DNA from: Paucibacter_B soli
GTDB lineage: Bacteria; Pseudomonadota; Gammaproteobacteria; Burkholderiales; Burkholderiaceae_C
DNA: 64,000 bases
Assembly (NCBI RefSeq): GCF_037482845.1
Contig: NZ_JBBHJW010000006.1
Coordinates: 62,001-126,000 of the forward strand
Direction: 5' to 3'
The notes under the pieces are model-generated. The model saw only the letters and a program-made list of their open reading frames with translations, ran no database searches and was not told the origin of the DNA. Shown here in pieces: positions 53,439-62,809 of this stretch; position 1 is the first letter of the stretch, and each line of letters starts with the position of its first letter. A program made the position numbers and the translations under genes.

Positions 53439-54134
53439 ATGTCTGAATTCATCATCGAAGTTGATCGCGTCAGCAAGTCCGTGCGGGACGCCACCGGCGA
53501 GCTGACGATTCTGCACGACATCAGCTTTCATCTGCTGGCGCGCGAATCGGTCGCCATCGTCGGCGCCTCGGGCTCGGGCAAGAGCACCCTGCTGTCCATT
53601 CTGGCCGGCCTGGACAAGCCCAGCAGCGGCACGGTGCGGCTGCGCGGCCAGGACATGTTTGCGCTCGACGAAGACGCACGCGCGGCCCTGCGCGGCGCGG
53701 AGCTGGGCTTTGTGTTCCAGAGCTTCCAGCTGCTGGCCAACCTGACCGCGCTGGAGAACGTGATGCTGCCGCTGGAGTTGCGCGGCGAGCGCGATGCCAA
53801 GGCCCTGGCCACGCAGATGCTGCAGCGCGTGGGCCTGGGCCAGCGCCTTGGGCATTACCCGCGTGTGCTCTCGGGCGGCGAGCAGCAGCGCGTGGCATTG
53901 GCGCGTGCCTTCGTGGTGCGGCCGGCGCTGCTGCTGGCCGACGAACCCACCGGCAGCCTGGATTTCGCCACCGGCGCCCAGGTGATGGCCCTGATGTTCG
54001 AACTCAACCGCGAGGCCGGTACCACCCTGGTGCTGGTGACCCACGACCAGGCCATTGCCGAGCGCTGCGATCGTCAGCTGCGCATCGAGGCGGGGCGGCT
54101 GGTCGAGTCCCGCTTGGCCGACATGCCCGCCTAG
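53439..54134 (+). CDS. ybbA: ABC transporter ATPase (YbbA/LolD-like)
   Basis: The 231-residue ATPase of MacB/LolD type has Walker A GASGSGKST, signature LSGGEQQRVALARA, Walker B LLLADEPTGSLD and the switch histidine in VTHD. It is divergent from tesA, with 13 bases between starts. In E. coli ybbA is followed by the permease gene ybbP. Here the next gene is on the opposite strand and overlaps by four bases, so no permease is adjacent. Confidence 0.9.
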   Translation: MSEFIIEVDRVSKSVRDATGELTILHDISFHLLARESVAIVGASGSGKSTLLSILAGLDKPSSGTVRLRGQDMFALDEDARAALRGAELGFVFQSFQLLANLTALENVMLPLELRGERDAKALATQMLQRVGLGQRLGHYPRVLSGGEQQRVALARAFVVRPALLLADEPTGSLDFATGAQVMALMFELNREAGTTLVLVTHDQAIAERCDRQLRIEAGRLVESRLADMPA

Positions 54135-54694
54135 CCTGCGCGGCGCGTGCGCTGGCGCAGGCGCCGGCCGCGCTCGGCCATGATCACCGCCCACCAGCCC
54201 AGGTAGACGGCCAGGTAGGCCAGCGCGCCCAGCAGCAGGCCGGCCAGCGGCAGGCCCACCAGCAGGGGCTTGCCCAGGCTGGCCAGCCACAGGCCCAGAT
54301 CGCCGATCCAGCCGGCCGGATGCTGCCAGTCCAGGCTCAGCATGGGCGGCGCATGCACCGGGCTGGCCTCGTGTACCAACAGCCCGCCCAGCCAGATCGC
54401 CAGGCTCCAGATCGGCACCAGGGTGAAGGGGTTGGTGAGCCAGGTCGCGGCCACCGCGGCCGCCACATTGGCGCGCAGCAAGATCGCCACCAGCGCGGCC
54501 AGCAGCATCTGGGTGGGCAGCGGGATCACACCCACCGCCAGACCCAGGCCCACGCCCCAGGCGACGCGGCGGCGATGTGCCACCCACAGCCAGGGCCGCG
54601 GCCGCAGATAGTGACCCAACCAGCGCAGCCCCTTGATGTTCTCCAGGGTCTCGGGCGTGGGCAGCAGGCGACGGGCGAGGCGGGTGGCGGGCAT
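54131..54694 (-). CDS. DUF2062 membrane protein
   Basis: The 187-residue membrane protein has a Pro/Arg-rich start and two or three long hydrophobic regions, including RVAWGVGLGLAVGVIPLPTQMLLA and ATWLTNPFTLVPIW, both typical of DUF2062. Function is unknown. Its 3' end overlaps that of ybbA by four bases in convergent orientation. Confidence 0.88.
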   Translation of the reverse strand: MPATRLARRLLPTPETLENIKGLRWLGHYLRPRPWLWVAHRRRVAWGVGLGLAVGVIPLPTQMLLAALVAILLRANVAAAVAATWLTNPFTLVPIWSLAIWLGGLLVHEASPVHAPPMLSLDWQHPAGWIGDLGLWLASLGKPLLVGLPLAGLLLGALAYLAVYLGWWAVIMAERGRRLRQRTRRAG

Positions 54695-54704
54695 GCAGCT
54701 AACT

Positions 54705-54752
54705 ATGAAAAAACCCGCGCGGCCAGACTTGGGCCTGGCGCTACGCGGGTTT
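54705..54752 (-). terminator. Intrinsic terminator of ppiC
   Basis: Arms CGCGGGTTT and AAACCCGCG (54744-54752 and 54711-54719) enclose a loop that has its own short stem GCCAG/CTGGC. On the minus strand the structure is followed by a T-run (the A-run at 54708-54713). It lies 29 bases after the ppiC stop in the direction of its transcription. Confidence 0.85.
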
Positions 54753-54781
54753 GTGCGACGAGGGGACTCAGCCCCGGCCGA

Positions 54782-55588
54782 TCAATTGGAAAATTTGTAG
54801 TCCGTCTTGGCCTTGGCCTTGAGTTCCTTCTGGAAGTCGCCCAGCTTTTGCTGGTTCAGACGCTGCAGGATCTGGGCCTTCACGTCGTCGAAGCCGGGGA
54901 AGGTGGCTTCACGAGTGTCTTCCAGCTTGATGATGTGGTAGCCGAACTGGCTCTTCACCGGTTCCTGCGTCATCTCACCCTTTTGCAGGCCGGTCAGGGC
55001 CTTGCTGAATTCGGGCACATAGGAGTTGGGGTTGGCGAAGTCGAGGTCGCCACCGTTGGCGGCCGAGCCGGGATCCTTGGAGTTCTTGCTCGCCAGTTCC
55101 TCAAACTTGGCGCCACCCTTGATCTGGGCGATCAGGGCCTTGGCGTCCTCTTCCTTTTCCACCAGGATGTGGCGGGCGCGGTATTCGGTGCCGGCGCTCT
55201 GCGCCTTGAACTTGTCGTACTCGGCCTTGGCATCGGCGTCGGTGACCGGGTTCTTCTTGCTGTATTCGGCGAACAACTCGCGGATCAGGATGCTCTGGCG
55301 CGCCAGCTCCATCTGCGCCTTGAAGTCGGCGCTGGCGGGGATGCCGCGCTTTTCGGCTTCCTGCATGAAGATCTCGCGCAGGACGATCTCGTCCCTCACT
55401 TGCGCTTCCATCTCGGGCGTGCGGGGCTGGCCGTTCTTGGTGATCTGGCCAATCAGCAGGTCGGCGCGTGCCTTGGGCACGGCCTTGCCGTTCACCGTCG
55501 CGATGTTCTGGGCGCTGGCCGTGATGGGTGCGAACGCTGCAGACAGGGCCGCGATCGAGGCGGCGAGCACAATCTTCTTCATGGACAT
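54782..55588 (-). CDS. Periplasmic parvulin-type peptidyl-prolyl isomerase
   Basis: The 268-residue protein has a signal peptide (KKIVLAASIAALSAAFAPITASA), a SurA_N-like helical part (about 30-130) and a parvulin PPIase domain (about 135-235). In that domain RARHILVEKEEDA, GGDLDFANPNSYVPEFSKAL and PVKSQFGYHIIKLED are typical. It would help fold outer-membrane or periplasmic proteins. The start at 55588 has GAAAGG upstream. An ATG six bases later is also possible. It has its own terminator. bolA lies upstream on the same strand. Confidence 0.92.
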   Translation of the reverse strand: MSMKKIVLAASIAALSAAFAPITASAQNIATVNGKAVPKARADLLIGQITKNGQPRTPEMEAQVRDEIVLREIFMQEAEKRGIPASADFKAQMELARQSILIRELFAEYSKKNPVTDADAKAEYDKFKAQSAGTEYRARHILVEKEEDAKALIAQIKGGAKFEELASKNSKDPGSAANGGDLDFANPNSYVPEFSKALTGLQKGEMTQEPVKSQFGYHIIKLEDTREATFPGFDDVKAQILQRLNQQKLGDFQKELKAKAKTDYKFSN

Positions 55589-55693
55589 TGGGCCTTTCAA
55601 CAGACTCCACCGGCGGTGGCATTGAGCGCATCGACCGGGTTCAATACACAAAACAAAGCGCCGTGGCCGGCGCGGGTTCAAGGCGAAATCAGT

Positions 55694-55966
55694 TCAGCGA
55701 TCATCCGGGCTGCGGGCGTCGATCGCCAGCGCATGGATGCCCTGCTGCATCAGTTCAGCCAGGGAATCATATACGAGGCGATGGCGAGCCACCCGGTTAA
55801 GCCCGGTAAAGCCGGCCGCGACGATGCGCACCGTGTAATGGCCGCCCTCGCGGGCGCCGGCATGGCCGGCATGGCTGGCGCTGTCGTCCTGCACCTCCAG
55901 GCTGCTGGGGGCGAGGCGCTCGCGCAACCTCGCTTCGATGTCATGTAGCGATGCGCGTGCGGTCAT
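55694..55966 (-). CDS. bolA: BolA-family protein
   Basis: The 90-residue protein has the BolA fold with the family pattern LEVQDDSASHAGHAGA (His-rich loop), GGHYTVRIVAAGFTGLNRVARHRLVYDSL and the last helix MQQGIHALAIDA. BolA proteins work with monothiol glutaredoxins in iron-sulfur transfer or regulate envelope genes. The start overlaps the yciB stop by four bases. Confidence 0.94.
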   Translation of the reverse strand: MTARASLHDIEARLRERLAPSSLEVQDDSASHAGHAGAREGGHYTVRIVAAGFTGLNRVARHRLVYDSLAELMQQGIHALAIDARSPDDR

Positions 55967-56610
55967 GGCTGCTGTTCTTCCTTGTTCTTGCTGCCGTCAT
56001 CGATGATGTGGCGGCCCATATAGAGGCCCTGTGCCAGCGTGAACACCAGCATCAGGCCGGTGCTGCCGAAGACCTTGAAATTGGCCCAGCTGGAGGTCGA
56101 GAAGTTGTAGGCCACGTAGAGATTGAGCACGCCCATGGCGGCGAAGAAGCCCACCCAGGCCAGGTTCAGGCGCGACCAGATCGCCGCCGGCATCTGGATC
56201 TCCTCGCCCAGCATGGACTTGAGCAGGTTCTTGCCCATCAGCTTGTCGCTCAGCAGGAACACCAGGGCCATGCCCCAGTACAGGCCGGTGGGCTTCCACT
56301 TGATGAAGGTCTCGTTGTGGAACCAGACGGTGGCGCCGCCCAGGGTCACCACCAGACCCAGGCTGATCCACAGCATGAGGTCGATCTTCTTGCCGCGCAG
56401 CTTCAGCAGCAACGCCTGCACCAGGGTGGCGGCCATCACCACCAGGGTGGCCAGCAACACCGGCGCCTCCTCGGGCCCGACCTTGCCGCCCGAGACCATG
56501 AAGCCGAAATGCTCGCTGGCGAACAGGGCGGCCCAGTCCTTGTGGGATTCGGCGTACTTGAAGCTGCCGAAGAACAGCAGCAGGGGCAGGAAATCGAGCA
56601 GAATTTTCAT
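55963..56610 (-). CDS. yciB: Inner membrane septation protein YciB/IspZ
   Basis: The 215-residue membrane protein has five or six helices and the family wording DFLPLLLFFGSFK, GGATVWFHNETFIKWKPTGLYW, LLSDKLMGKNLLKSMLGEEI and VFGSTGLMLVFTLAQGLYM. It is implicated in cell-envelope and division functions. A TTG three bases upstream gives a one-residue longer reading. The ATG is preferred. It forms a group with bolA and msrB; the msrB stop lies 10 bases upstream. Confidence 0.95.
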   Translation of the reverse strand: MKILLDFLPLLLFFGSFKYAESHKDWAALFASEHFGFMVSGGKVGPEEAPVLLATLVVMAATLVQALLLKLRGKKIDLMLWISLGLVVTLGGATVWFHNETFIKWKPTGLYWGMALVFLLSDKLMGKNLLKSMLGEEIQMPAAIWSRLNLAWVGFFAAMGVLNLYVAYNFSTSSWANFKVFGSTGLMLVFTLAQGLYMGRHIIDDGSKNKEEQQP

Positions 56611-56620
56611 CAAGGCGCCA

Positions 56621-57025
56621 TCAGTCTTTGGGCGCGAAGTCTAGCGCGGCCGAGTTGATGCAGAAGCGCTCGCCGGTGGGCGCGGGTCCGTCGGGGAAGA
56701 CATGGCCCAGGTGCGAGCCGCAGCGCTGGCAGCGCACCTCCACCCGCACCATGCCATGGCTTTCGTCCACCACGCGCTCCACCAGCTCGGCGTTGATGGG
56801 TGCCCAGTAGCTGGGCCAGCCACAGCCGGCGTCGAACTTGGTCGCGGGCTCGAACAGCGGCGTGCCACAGCCCACACAGTTGTAGCGGCCCTGGCTGTCC
56901 CAATGGTCCCAGTACTTGCCGGTGAAGGCGCGCTCGGTGGCGGCATGGCGGGTCACCTGGTACTGCATCGGGTCGAGCTGCTCGCGCCACTCGGCATCGC
57001 TCTTCTTGATGGGGTAGTCACTCAT
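56621..57025 (-). CDS. msrB: Peptide-methionine (R)-S-oxide reductase
   Basis: The 134-residue enzyme repairs oxidised methionine. Zinc cysteines are in CVGCGTPLF and CQRCGSHLGHVFPDG, and the catalytic cysteine is in RFCINSAAL. The motif GCGWPSYW is also typical. The start overlaps the selO stop by four bases (ATGA), so the two are translationally coupled. Both respond to oxidative stress in other bacteria. Confidence 0.96.
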   Translation of the reverse strand: MSDYPIKKSDAEWREQLDPMQYQVTRHAATERAFTGKYWDHWDSQGRYNCVGCGTPLFEPATKFDAGCGWPSYWAPINAELVERVVDESHGMVRVEVRCQRCGSHLGHVFPDGPAPTGERFCINSAALDFAPKD

Positions 57026-58497
57026 GATGAACAAGACACTTCCAGATGTTGCGCCCAGTCGGGCGGGAAGCCGGCATCGCTGGCCTGCTCGGGTTCGTCG
57101 AAGGGCCGGCTCAGAACTTTCAGCAGGCGCTGCACTTCGCTGAAATCGCCCGCCTGGGCCTTGCGTATCGCCGCTTCGGCCAGATGGTTGCGCAGCACCA
57201 CGGCGGGATTGCTGGCCAGCATGCGGGCTTCGCGCTCGGCCGCCAGGCTGCCCTCCTGGGCCAGCCTGGCCTGGTAGCGCAGCGCCCAGGCGTCGAAGGC
57301 GGGCCGGTCCAGGAACAGGTCGCGCAGCGGCTCGGGCTGGGTACCGTAGCGGCTCAGGCGGCGGTGCGCGATGGTGTAGTCCACCCGGCTGGCGGCCAGC
57401 AGGCGCAGCCAGTCGTCCACCAGCTCGCGGTCACCCTCCTGCGCGGTGGCCAGGCCCAGCTTGGTGCGCATGGCCCCGAGCAGGGCGCGCGGGAAACGCT
57501 CGCGGTAGGGTTCCAGCGCCTCCAGCAATTGCTCGCCGGCGGCCTCGCGTTCGGCCTCGCGTGCAGCCGCGGGATCACCCGGCATCAGCGGCAGCAGCGC
57601 CTGGGCCAGCGCATGCAGGTTCCAGAACGCCATATTGGGCTGGCGCGCATAGGCATAGCGGCCCTGGTGGTCGGAATGGTTGCAGACATGGCCCGGGTCG
57701 AAGCCGTCCAGAAAGCCGAAGGGGCCGTAGTCGATCGTCAGACCCAGCAGCGACATATTGTCGGTATTCATCACCCCATGGCAGAAACCCACCGCCTGCC
57801 ATTGCGCCAGCAGCTCGGCGGTCTGTCCGGCCACGCGCGCCAGCAGCGCCGCCAGCGGCTGGGGCGCGTCCAGGCATTCGGGCGCATGCTCTGCGATGAA
57901 ATGCTCGGCCAGTCGGCGCAGCGCGGCATGCTGGCCATGGTGGGCGAAATGCTCGAAATGGCCGAAGCGCAGAAAGCTCGGCGCGACGCGCGTCACCACC
58001 GCCGCGGTCTCGATGCTTTCGCGCCGCACCGGCAGCGCCGAGCCGGTGATGCACAGCGCGCGCGTGGTGGGGATGCCCAGCGCGGCCATCGCCTCGGAGC
58101 AGAGGAATTCGCGGATCGAGGAGCGCAGCACCGCGCGGCCATCGCCCATGCGGGAATAGGGCGTCAGTCCCGCGCCCTTGAGCTGCAGCTCCATTCCGCC
58201 CCCCGGCGTGGCCAGCTCGCCCAGCCAGAGCGCGCGTCCATCGCCCAGCTGGCCGGCCCATTGGCCGAACTGGTGGCCGCTGTAGACGCTGGCCAGGGGC
58301 TGCATGCCTGGCCATAGCGCGTTGCCGCTGAAGACCTGCAGGGCCTCGTCCGATGCCCAGTCGGCGCCCAGGCCCAGCAGCTCGGCACAGGCCGGGCTCT
58401 GTGCCACCCAATGCGGCTCGGGCAGACCCTGGGCGGGCAGCTCGGTGAAGAACTCGGGGCCCAGGCGGGCAAAGCGGTTGGGCCAATGGGCATGCAT
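57022..58497 (-). CDS. selO: Protein adenylyltransferase SelO
   Basis: The 491-residue pseudokinase-fold enzyme transfers AMP to Ser, Thr or Tyr of target proteins. Family motifs include SVYSGHQFGQWAGQLGDGRA, GGMELQLKGAGLTPYSRMGDGRAVLRSS (pieces), the active-site region GFCHGVMNTDNMSLLG and the metal-binding IDYGPFGFLD. Bacterial members lack the selenocysteine of the eukaryotic form; the C-terminus here ends VSCSS with a cysteine. The start is ATG at 58497. Its operon partner msrB fits the reported link of SelO to redox stress. Confidence 0.94.
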   Translation of the reverse strand: MHAHWPNRFARLGPEFFTELPAQGLPEPHWVAQSPACAELLGLGADWASDEALQVFSGNALWPGMQPLASVYSGHQFGQWAGQLGDGRALWLGELATPGGGMELQLKGAGLTPYSRMGDGRAVLRSSIREFLCSEAMAALGIPTTRALCITGSALPVRRESIETAAVVTRVAPSFLRFGHFEHFAHHGQHAALRRLAEHFIAEHAPECLDAPQPLAALLARVAGQTAELLAQWQAVGFCHGVMNTDNMSLLGLTIDYGPFGFLDGFDPGHVCNHSDHQGRYAYARQPNMAFWNLHALAQALLPLMPGDPAAAREAEREAAGEQLLEALEPYRERFPRALLGAMRTKLGLATAQEGDRELVDDWLRLLAASRVDYTIAHRRLSRYGTQPEPLRDLFLDRPAFDAWALRYQARLAQEGSLAAEREARMLASNPAVVLRNHLAEAAIRKAQAGDFSEVQRLLKVLSRPFDEPEQASDAGFPPDWAQHLEVSCSS

Positions 58498-58672
58498 GCC
58501 GGCAGTGTAGGCAGGCGGCGTCCAAGGGGCCGGGCCGGCCGCGCAAGCCCCCGCGCCGGGGCAGTGTTTACGCTAGGTCCTCTTGCGCAGCCTGTGTAAC
58601 GAGGGTGACTATCCAGCTAGGGGACGCGCCCTAAACTGGTTTGGACCAGGACGCACAGACAGGAGACCGTAG

Positions 58673-60334
58673 ATGGCCTTGATGGGACAGATGATGTCCA
58701 TGCCCTTGCTGATTTCTTCACTGATCCAGCATGCGGCGCGGCATTCGGGCGATACCGAGATCGTCAGCAAGCGGGTCGAGGGCGACCTGCACCGCTACAA
58801 CTGGCGCGAGGCCGAGTTGCGCTCGCGCAAGCTGGCCCAGGCCTTGGCGCGGCTGGGCCTGCAGGCCGGCGAGCGCGTTGGCACCCTGGCCTGGAACGGC
58901 CACCGCCATCTGGAGATCTACTACGGCAGCTCGGGCTCGCAGCTGGTCTGCCACACCATCAATCCGCGCCTGTTCCCCGAGCAGATCGCCTGGATCGCCA
59001 ACGACGCGCAGGACCGCGCCCTGTGTTTCGACCTCAACTTCCTGCCCCTGGTCGAGAAGCTGGCCGAGCACCTGCCGCAGATCAAGCACTATGTGCTGAT
59101 GACGGACCGCGCCCACATGCCGGCCGCCAGCACGCTGCCCAATCTGCTCTGCTACGAGGAGCTGCTGGAGGCCGAGGACGGCCGCTATGCCTGGCCCAGC
59201 TTCGACGAGAACACCGCCTCCAGCATCTGCTACACCTCGGGCACCACCGGCAACCCCAAGGGCGCCGTCTACAGCCACCGCTCCAGCGTGCTGCATGCTT
59301 ACGCCTCGGCGCTGCCGGACGCGATGGACTGCTCGGCCAAGGACGTGATCCTGCCGGTGGTGCCGATGTTCCACGTCAACGCCTGGGGCCTGCCCTACAG
59401 CAGCGCCATCGTCGGCTGCAAGCTGGTGTTTCCGGGGCCGCACCTGGACGGCAAGTCGCTCTACGAGCTGTTCGAGACCGAGAAGGTCAGCTTCAGCGCC
59501 GGCGTGCCCACCGTCTGGCTGGGCCTCTTGAGCTATGTGGCCGGCAACAAGCTCAGCTTCAGCAGCTTCAAGCGCACCGTGATCGGCGGTTCGGCCTGCC
59601 CGCCGGCCATGCTCAAGACCCTGATGGACGACTATGGCGTGGAGGTGATTCACGCCTGGGGCATGACCGAGCTCTCGCCGCTGGGCACGCTCTCCAAGCT
59701 CACCGCCAAGCAGCTCGTCCTGCCGCCCGAAGCGCAGCGCCGCATCCTGGAAAAACAGGGCAAGGTGATCTACGGCATCGACATGGCCGTGATCGACGAC
59801 GAGGGTCAGGCCTTGCCCTGGGACGGCGCCAGCGCCGGCAACCTGGTGGTGCGCGGCCCCTGGGTCATCAACAGCTATTTCCAGCAGGACGGCTCGCCGC
59901 TCGTGCCCGTGCATGCCGCCGACGGCAGTGCGATGGGCGAGTGGTTCCCCACCGGCGATGTGGCCACCATCGACGCCGATGGCTTCATGCAGATCACCGA
60001 CCGCAGCAAGGACGTGATCAAGTCCGGCGGCGAGTGGATCAGCTCGATCGAGCTGGAAAACATCGCCATGGCCCACCCGGCCGTGCACGAGGCCGCGGTG
60101 ATCGCCTGCCGCCACCCCAAATGGGACGAGCGCCCGCTGCTGGTGGTGGTGAAGAAGCCCGGCGCCGAGCTCACGCGCGAGGAGCTGCTGGCCTTCTACG
60201 AGGGCCGCATCGCCAAGTGGCAGATCCCCGACGACGTGGCCTTCGTCACCGAGCTGCCGCACACCGCCACCGGTAAGCTGCAGAAGCTCAAGCTGCGCGA
60301 GCAGTTCAAGGGCTACCAGCTGCCTACGGCCTGA
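58673..60334 (+). CDS. Acyl-CoA ligase, AMP-forming (fatty-acid or DmdB-like)
   Basis: The 553-residue enzyme activates a carboxylic acid with ATP and CoA. The AMP-binding signature is YTSGTTGNPKGAVYSH. Further motifs are HAWGMTELSPLG, GEWFPTGDVATID, RSKDVIKSGGEWIS and the late lysine in TATGKLQKLKL. The N-terminal MMSMPLLISSLIQHAARHSGD is typical of the subgroup that includes medium/long-chain and 3-methylthiopropionyl-CoA ligases. The next genes encode a branched-chain-type importer, which may supply a related substrate. An inverted repeat CTGGT-N4-ACCAG at 58636-58649 lies just upstream and might be an operator. Confidence 0.9.
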   Translation: MALMGQMMSMPLLISSLIQHAARHSGDTEIVSKRVEGDLHRYNWREAELRSRKLAQALARLGLQAGERVGTLAWNGHRHLEIYYGSSGSQLVCHTINPRLFPEQIAWIANDAQDRALCFDLNFLPLVEKLAEHLPQIKHYVLMTDRAHMPAASTLPNLLCYEELLEAEDGRYAWPSFDENTASSICYTSGTTGNPKGAVYSHRSSVLHAYASALPDAMDCSAKDVILPVVPMFHVNAWGLPYSSAIVGCKLVFPGPHLDGKSLYELFETEKVSFSAGVPTVWLGLLSYVAGNKLSFSSFKRTVIGGSACPPAMLKTLMDDYGVEVIHAWGMTELSPLGTLSKLTAKQLVLPPEAQRRILEKQGKVIYGIDMAVIDDEGQALPWDGASAGNLVVRGPWVINSYFQQDGSPLVPVHAADGSAMGEWFPTGDVATIDADGFMQITDRSKDVIKSGGEWISSIELENIAMAHPAVHEAAVIACRHPKWDERPLLVVVKKPGAELTREELLAFYEGRIAKWQIPDDVAFVTELPHTATGKLQKLKLREQFKGYQLPTA

Positions 60335-60450
60335 GCAACAGGCAGCACGCCAGGCAAGACCTGGCACCGCGGCCGTCAGAGCGCGCGGGCCGGGTGAACG
60401 ATGCCCATGAGTTTTGTTTTGCACGCCTTAACCAACCGAAGGAGACAACG

Positions 60451-61695
60451 ATGCACAGCACCCAACGGAACGCCACCCTGGCAAGCCTTGCCGCCGCAGC
60501 GCTGCTCAGTTGCGCCGGCCTGGCCCATGCCCAGAAGGGCGAGACGGTCAAGATCGCCTTCATCGATCCGCTCTCCGGCCTGCTCGGCCCGGTCGGCCAG
60601 AACCAGGTCAAGACCTTCCAGTTCATGCTGGAGAAGTTCAACAAGAGCAACCCGGCCGGCGTCAAGTTCGAGCTGGTGACCTTTGACAACAAGCTCAGCC
60701 CCGCCGAGACCCTGACCGCCTTCAAATCGGCGCTCGATCAGGGCATACGCTATGTGACCCAGGGCGACAGCTCGGGTGTGGCGGCGGCGCTGCTGGATGC
60801 CGTCAACAAGCACAACGAGCGCAACCCCGGCAAGGAGGTGGTCTACATCAACCACTCTGCCGTCGACCCTGACCTCACCAACAGCAAGTGCAGCTACTGG
60901 CATTTCCGGCTCGACGCCGATACCTCGATGAAGATGGAGGCCATCACCACCTTCATGAAGGACCAGGCCGACGTCAAGAAGGTGTTCCTGCTGAACCAGA
61001 ACTATGCACATGGACACCAGGTCGCCAAATACGCCAAGGAGTTGCTGGCGCGCAAGCGGCCCGACATCCAAATCGTTGGCGAGGACCTGCACCCGATCGC
61101 CCAGGTGCGTGATTTCGCGCCCTACGTGGCCAAGATCAAGGCCAGCGGCGCCGACACCGTGATCACCGGCAACTGGGGCTCGGACCTGGCGCTGCTGATC
61201 AAGGCCGCCAACGAGGCCGGTTATGCAGGCAAGTTCTTTACCTACTACACCAGCACCACCGGCACGCCGACGGCGATCGGCGCGAATGGTGCCGGCCGGG
61301 TCTACCAGATCGGCTATGGCCACTACAACATGGGCGGCCAGATGGACGCCTGGGGCAATGAGTACAAGGCACGCTTCAAGGACGACCTCTATACCAACAG
61401 CATCATCCACCTCTACACCCTGCTGAGCCAGGCGATGGCGAACGCCAAGTCAACCGACCCGGTCAAGGTGGCGGCGGCATTGGAGGGGCTGAAGGTGAAG
61501 AGCTTCAACGGCGAGGTGGAAATGCGCAAGGCCGACCACCAGTTGCAGCAGCCGCTCTATATGACGGTGTGGGAGAAGGCCAGCAAGAAGTATCCCTACA
61601 GCCCCGAGGACACGGGCTACACGCTGGCGCCGGTGAAGACCTACGAGTCCTATGTCTCGAGCACGCCGACGTCCTGCCAGATGAAGAGGCCTTGA
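60451..61695 (+). CDS. Branched-chain amino acid-type ABC importer, substrate-binding protein
   Basis: The 414-residue periplasmic protein has a signal peptide (residues 8-27, ending LAHA-Q). A type I periplasmic binding fold of the LivJ/LivK family follows (VKIAFIDPLSGLLGPVG, GDSSGVAAALLDAV, VKKVFLLNQNYAHGHQVA, GADTVITGNWGSDLALLIKAA). The true ligand could be an amino acid, amide or aromatic acid. AAGGAGA precedes the start. Permease genes follow after 91 bases. Confidence 0.92.
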   Translation: MHSTQRNATLASLAAAALLSCAGLAHAQKGETVKIAFIDPLSGLLGPVGQNQVKTFQFMLEKFNKSNPAGVKFELVTFDNKLSPAETLTAFKSALDQGIRYVTQGDSSGVAAALLDAVNKHNERNPGKEVVYINHSAVDPDLTNSKCSYWHFRLDADTSMKMEAITTFMKDQADVKKVFLLNQNYAHGHQVAKYAKELLARKRPDIQIVGEDLHPIAQVRDFAPYVAKIKASGADTVITGNWGSDLALLIKAANEAGYAGKFFTYYTSTTGTPTAIGANGAGRVYQIGYGHYNMGGQMDAWGNEYKARFKDDLYTNSIIHLYTLLSQAMANAKSTDPVKVAAALEGLKVKSFNGEVEMRKADHQLQQPLYMTVWEKASKKYPYSPEDTGYTLAPVKTYESYVSSTPTSCQMKRP

Positions 61696-61786
61696 CCGGC
61701 TGAGGGGCTGAGGCCCCGATCCAGGCCATGCGGGGCCATCGCGACGATGGCCCCGTCTTCGACACGCCCCGCCGACGCGAGACCCC

Positions 61787-62803
61787 GTGGACCAAATCCT
61801 CATCAATCTGCTGAACGGCCTGTCCTCCGGGCTGCTGCTGTTCATGCTCAGCTCCGGCCTCACGCTGATCTTCAGCATGATGGGCGTGCTCAATTTCGCC
61901 CATGCCAGTTTCTACATGCTGGGGGCCTATGCGGCCTACAGCCTGGTCGGGCTGCTGGGCTTTTGGCCGGCCCTGCTGCTGGCACCGCTGCTGGTGGGGC
62001 TGCTGGGCGCCGGCTTCGAGCGCATGGCGCTGCGGCGCGTGCACAAGTTCGGCCATGTGCCCGAGCTGCTGATCACCTTCGGCCTCAGCTATGTGGTGCT
62101 CGAACTGGTGCAGCTGATCTGGGGTCGCACGGCGGTGCCCTTCACGCCACCTGCGGCCCTGCAGGGCTCGGCCTTCACCTTTGTGCAGCGGGCGGGCAGC
62201 GGCCTGTCCATCGTGCTGGGCGCGGCGCCGGCCGAGCTGTGCGCCGGGGCGACCTGCTCGACGTTCCCGCTCACGCGCGTCTTCATGATGGGGGTGGCGG
62301 TGCTGATGCTCGTGGCGCTTTGGTTGCTGCTCACGCGCACCCGCATCGGCCTGGTGATACAGGCGGCGCTGACCCATCCCGAGATGGCCGAGGCGCTGGG
62401 CCACAACGTGCCGCGCGTGCTGATGCTGGTGTTCGGCAGCGGCTGCGCGCTGGCGGCCCTGGCGGGGGTGATAGGCGGCTTTACCTTCGTCACCGAGCCC
62501 TCGATGGCGCTGGTGGTGGGGCCCATCATCTTTGTGGTGGTGGTGGTGGGCGGCATTGGCTCGCTGGCAGGGGCCTTCGTCGGGTCGATCCTGATCGGCC
62601 TGCTGCAGACCCTGCCGCTGACGGTGGATGCCTCGCTCGCCTCCCTGCTCAACGGCTGGGGCTTCAAGGTCGGACCAGAGACGCTGTTCTATCCCATCCT
62701 GCGCCTGCGCCTGCCCGAGGTGGCGCCCACCTTGCCCTATCTGCTGATGGTGCTGATCCTGATCTTCCGGCCCAAGGGCCTGCTGGGTACCCGGGAGGAT
62801 TGA
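61787..62803 (+). CDS. livH: Branched-chain amino acid-type ABC permease LivH
   Basis: The 338-residue permease has about eight helices and the family wording QILINLLNGLSSGLLLFMLSSGLTLIFSMMGVLNFAHASFYMLGAY (pieces) and, near the end, GGIGSLAGAFVGSILIGLLQTL. The conserved EAA-like region is AEALGHNVPRVLML near residue 200. The start is GTG. livM follows six bases after the stop. Confidence 0.93.
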   Translation: MDQILINLLNGLSSGLLLFMLSSGLTLIFSMMGVLNFAHASFYMLGAYAAYSLVGLLGFWPALLLAPLLVGLLGAGFERMALRRVHKFGHVPELLITFGLSYVVLELVQLIWGRTAVPFTPPAALQGSAFTFVQRAGSGLSIVLGAAPAELCAGATCSTFPLTRVFMMGVAVLMLVALWLLLTRTRIGLVIQAALTHPEMAEALGHNVPRVLMLVFGSGCALAALAGVIGGFTFVTEPSMALVVGPIIFVVVVVGGIGSLAGAFVGSILIGLLQTLPLTVDASLASLLNGWGFKVGPETLFYPILRLRLPEVAPTLPYLLMVLILIFRPKGLLGTRED

Positions 62804-62809
62804 TCGACC

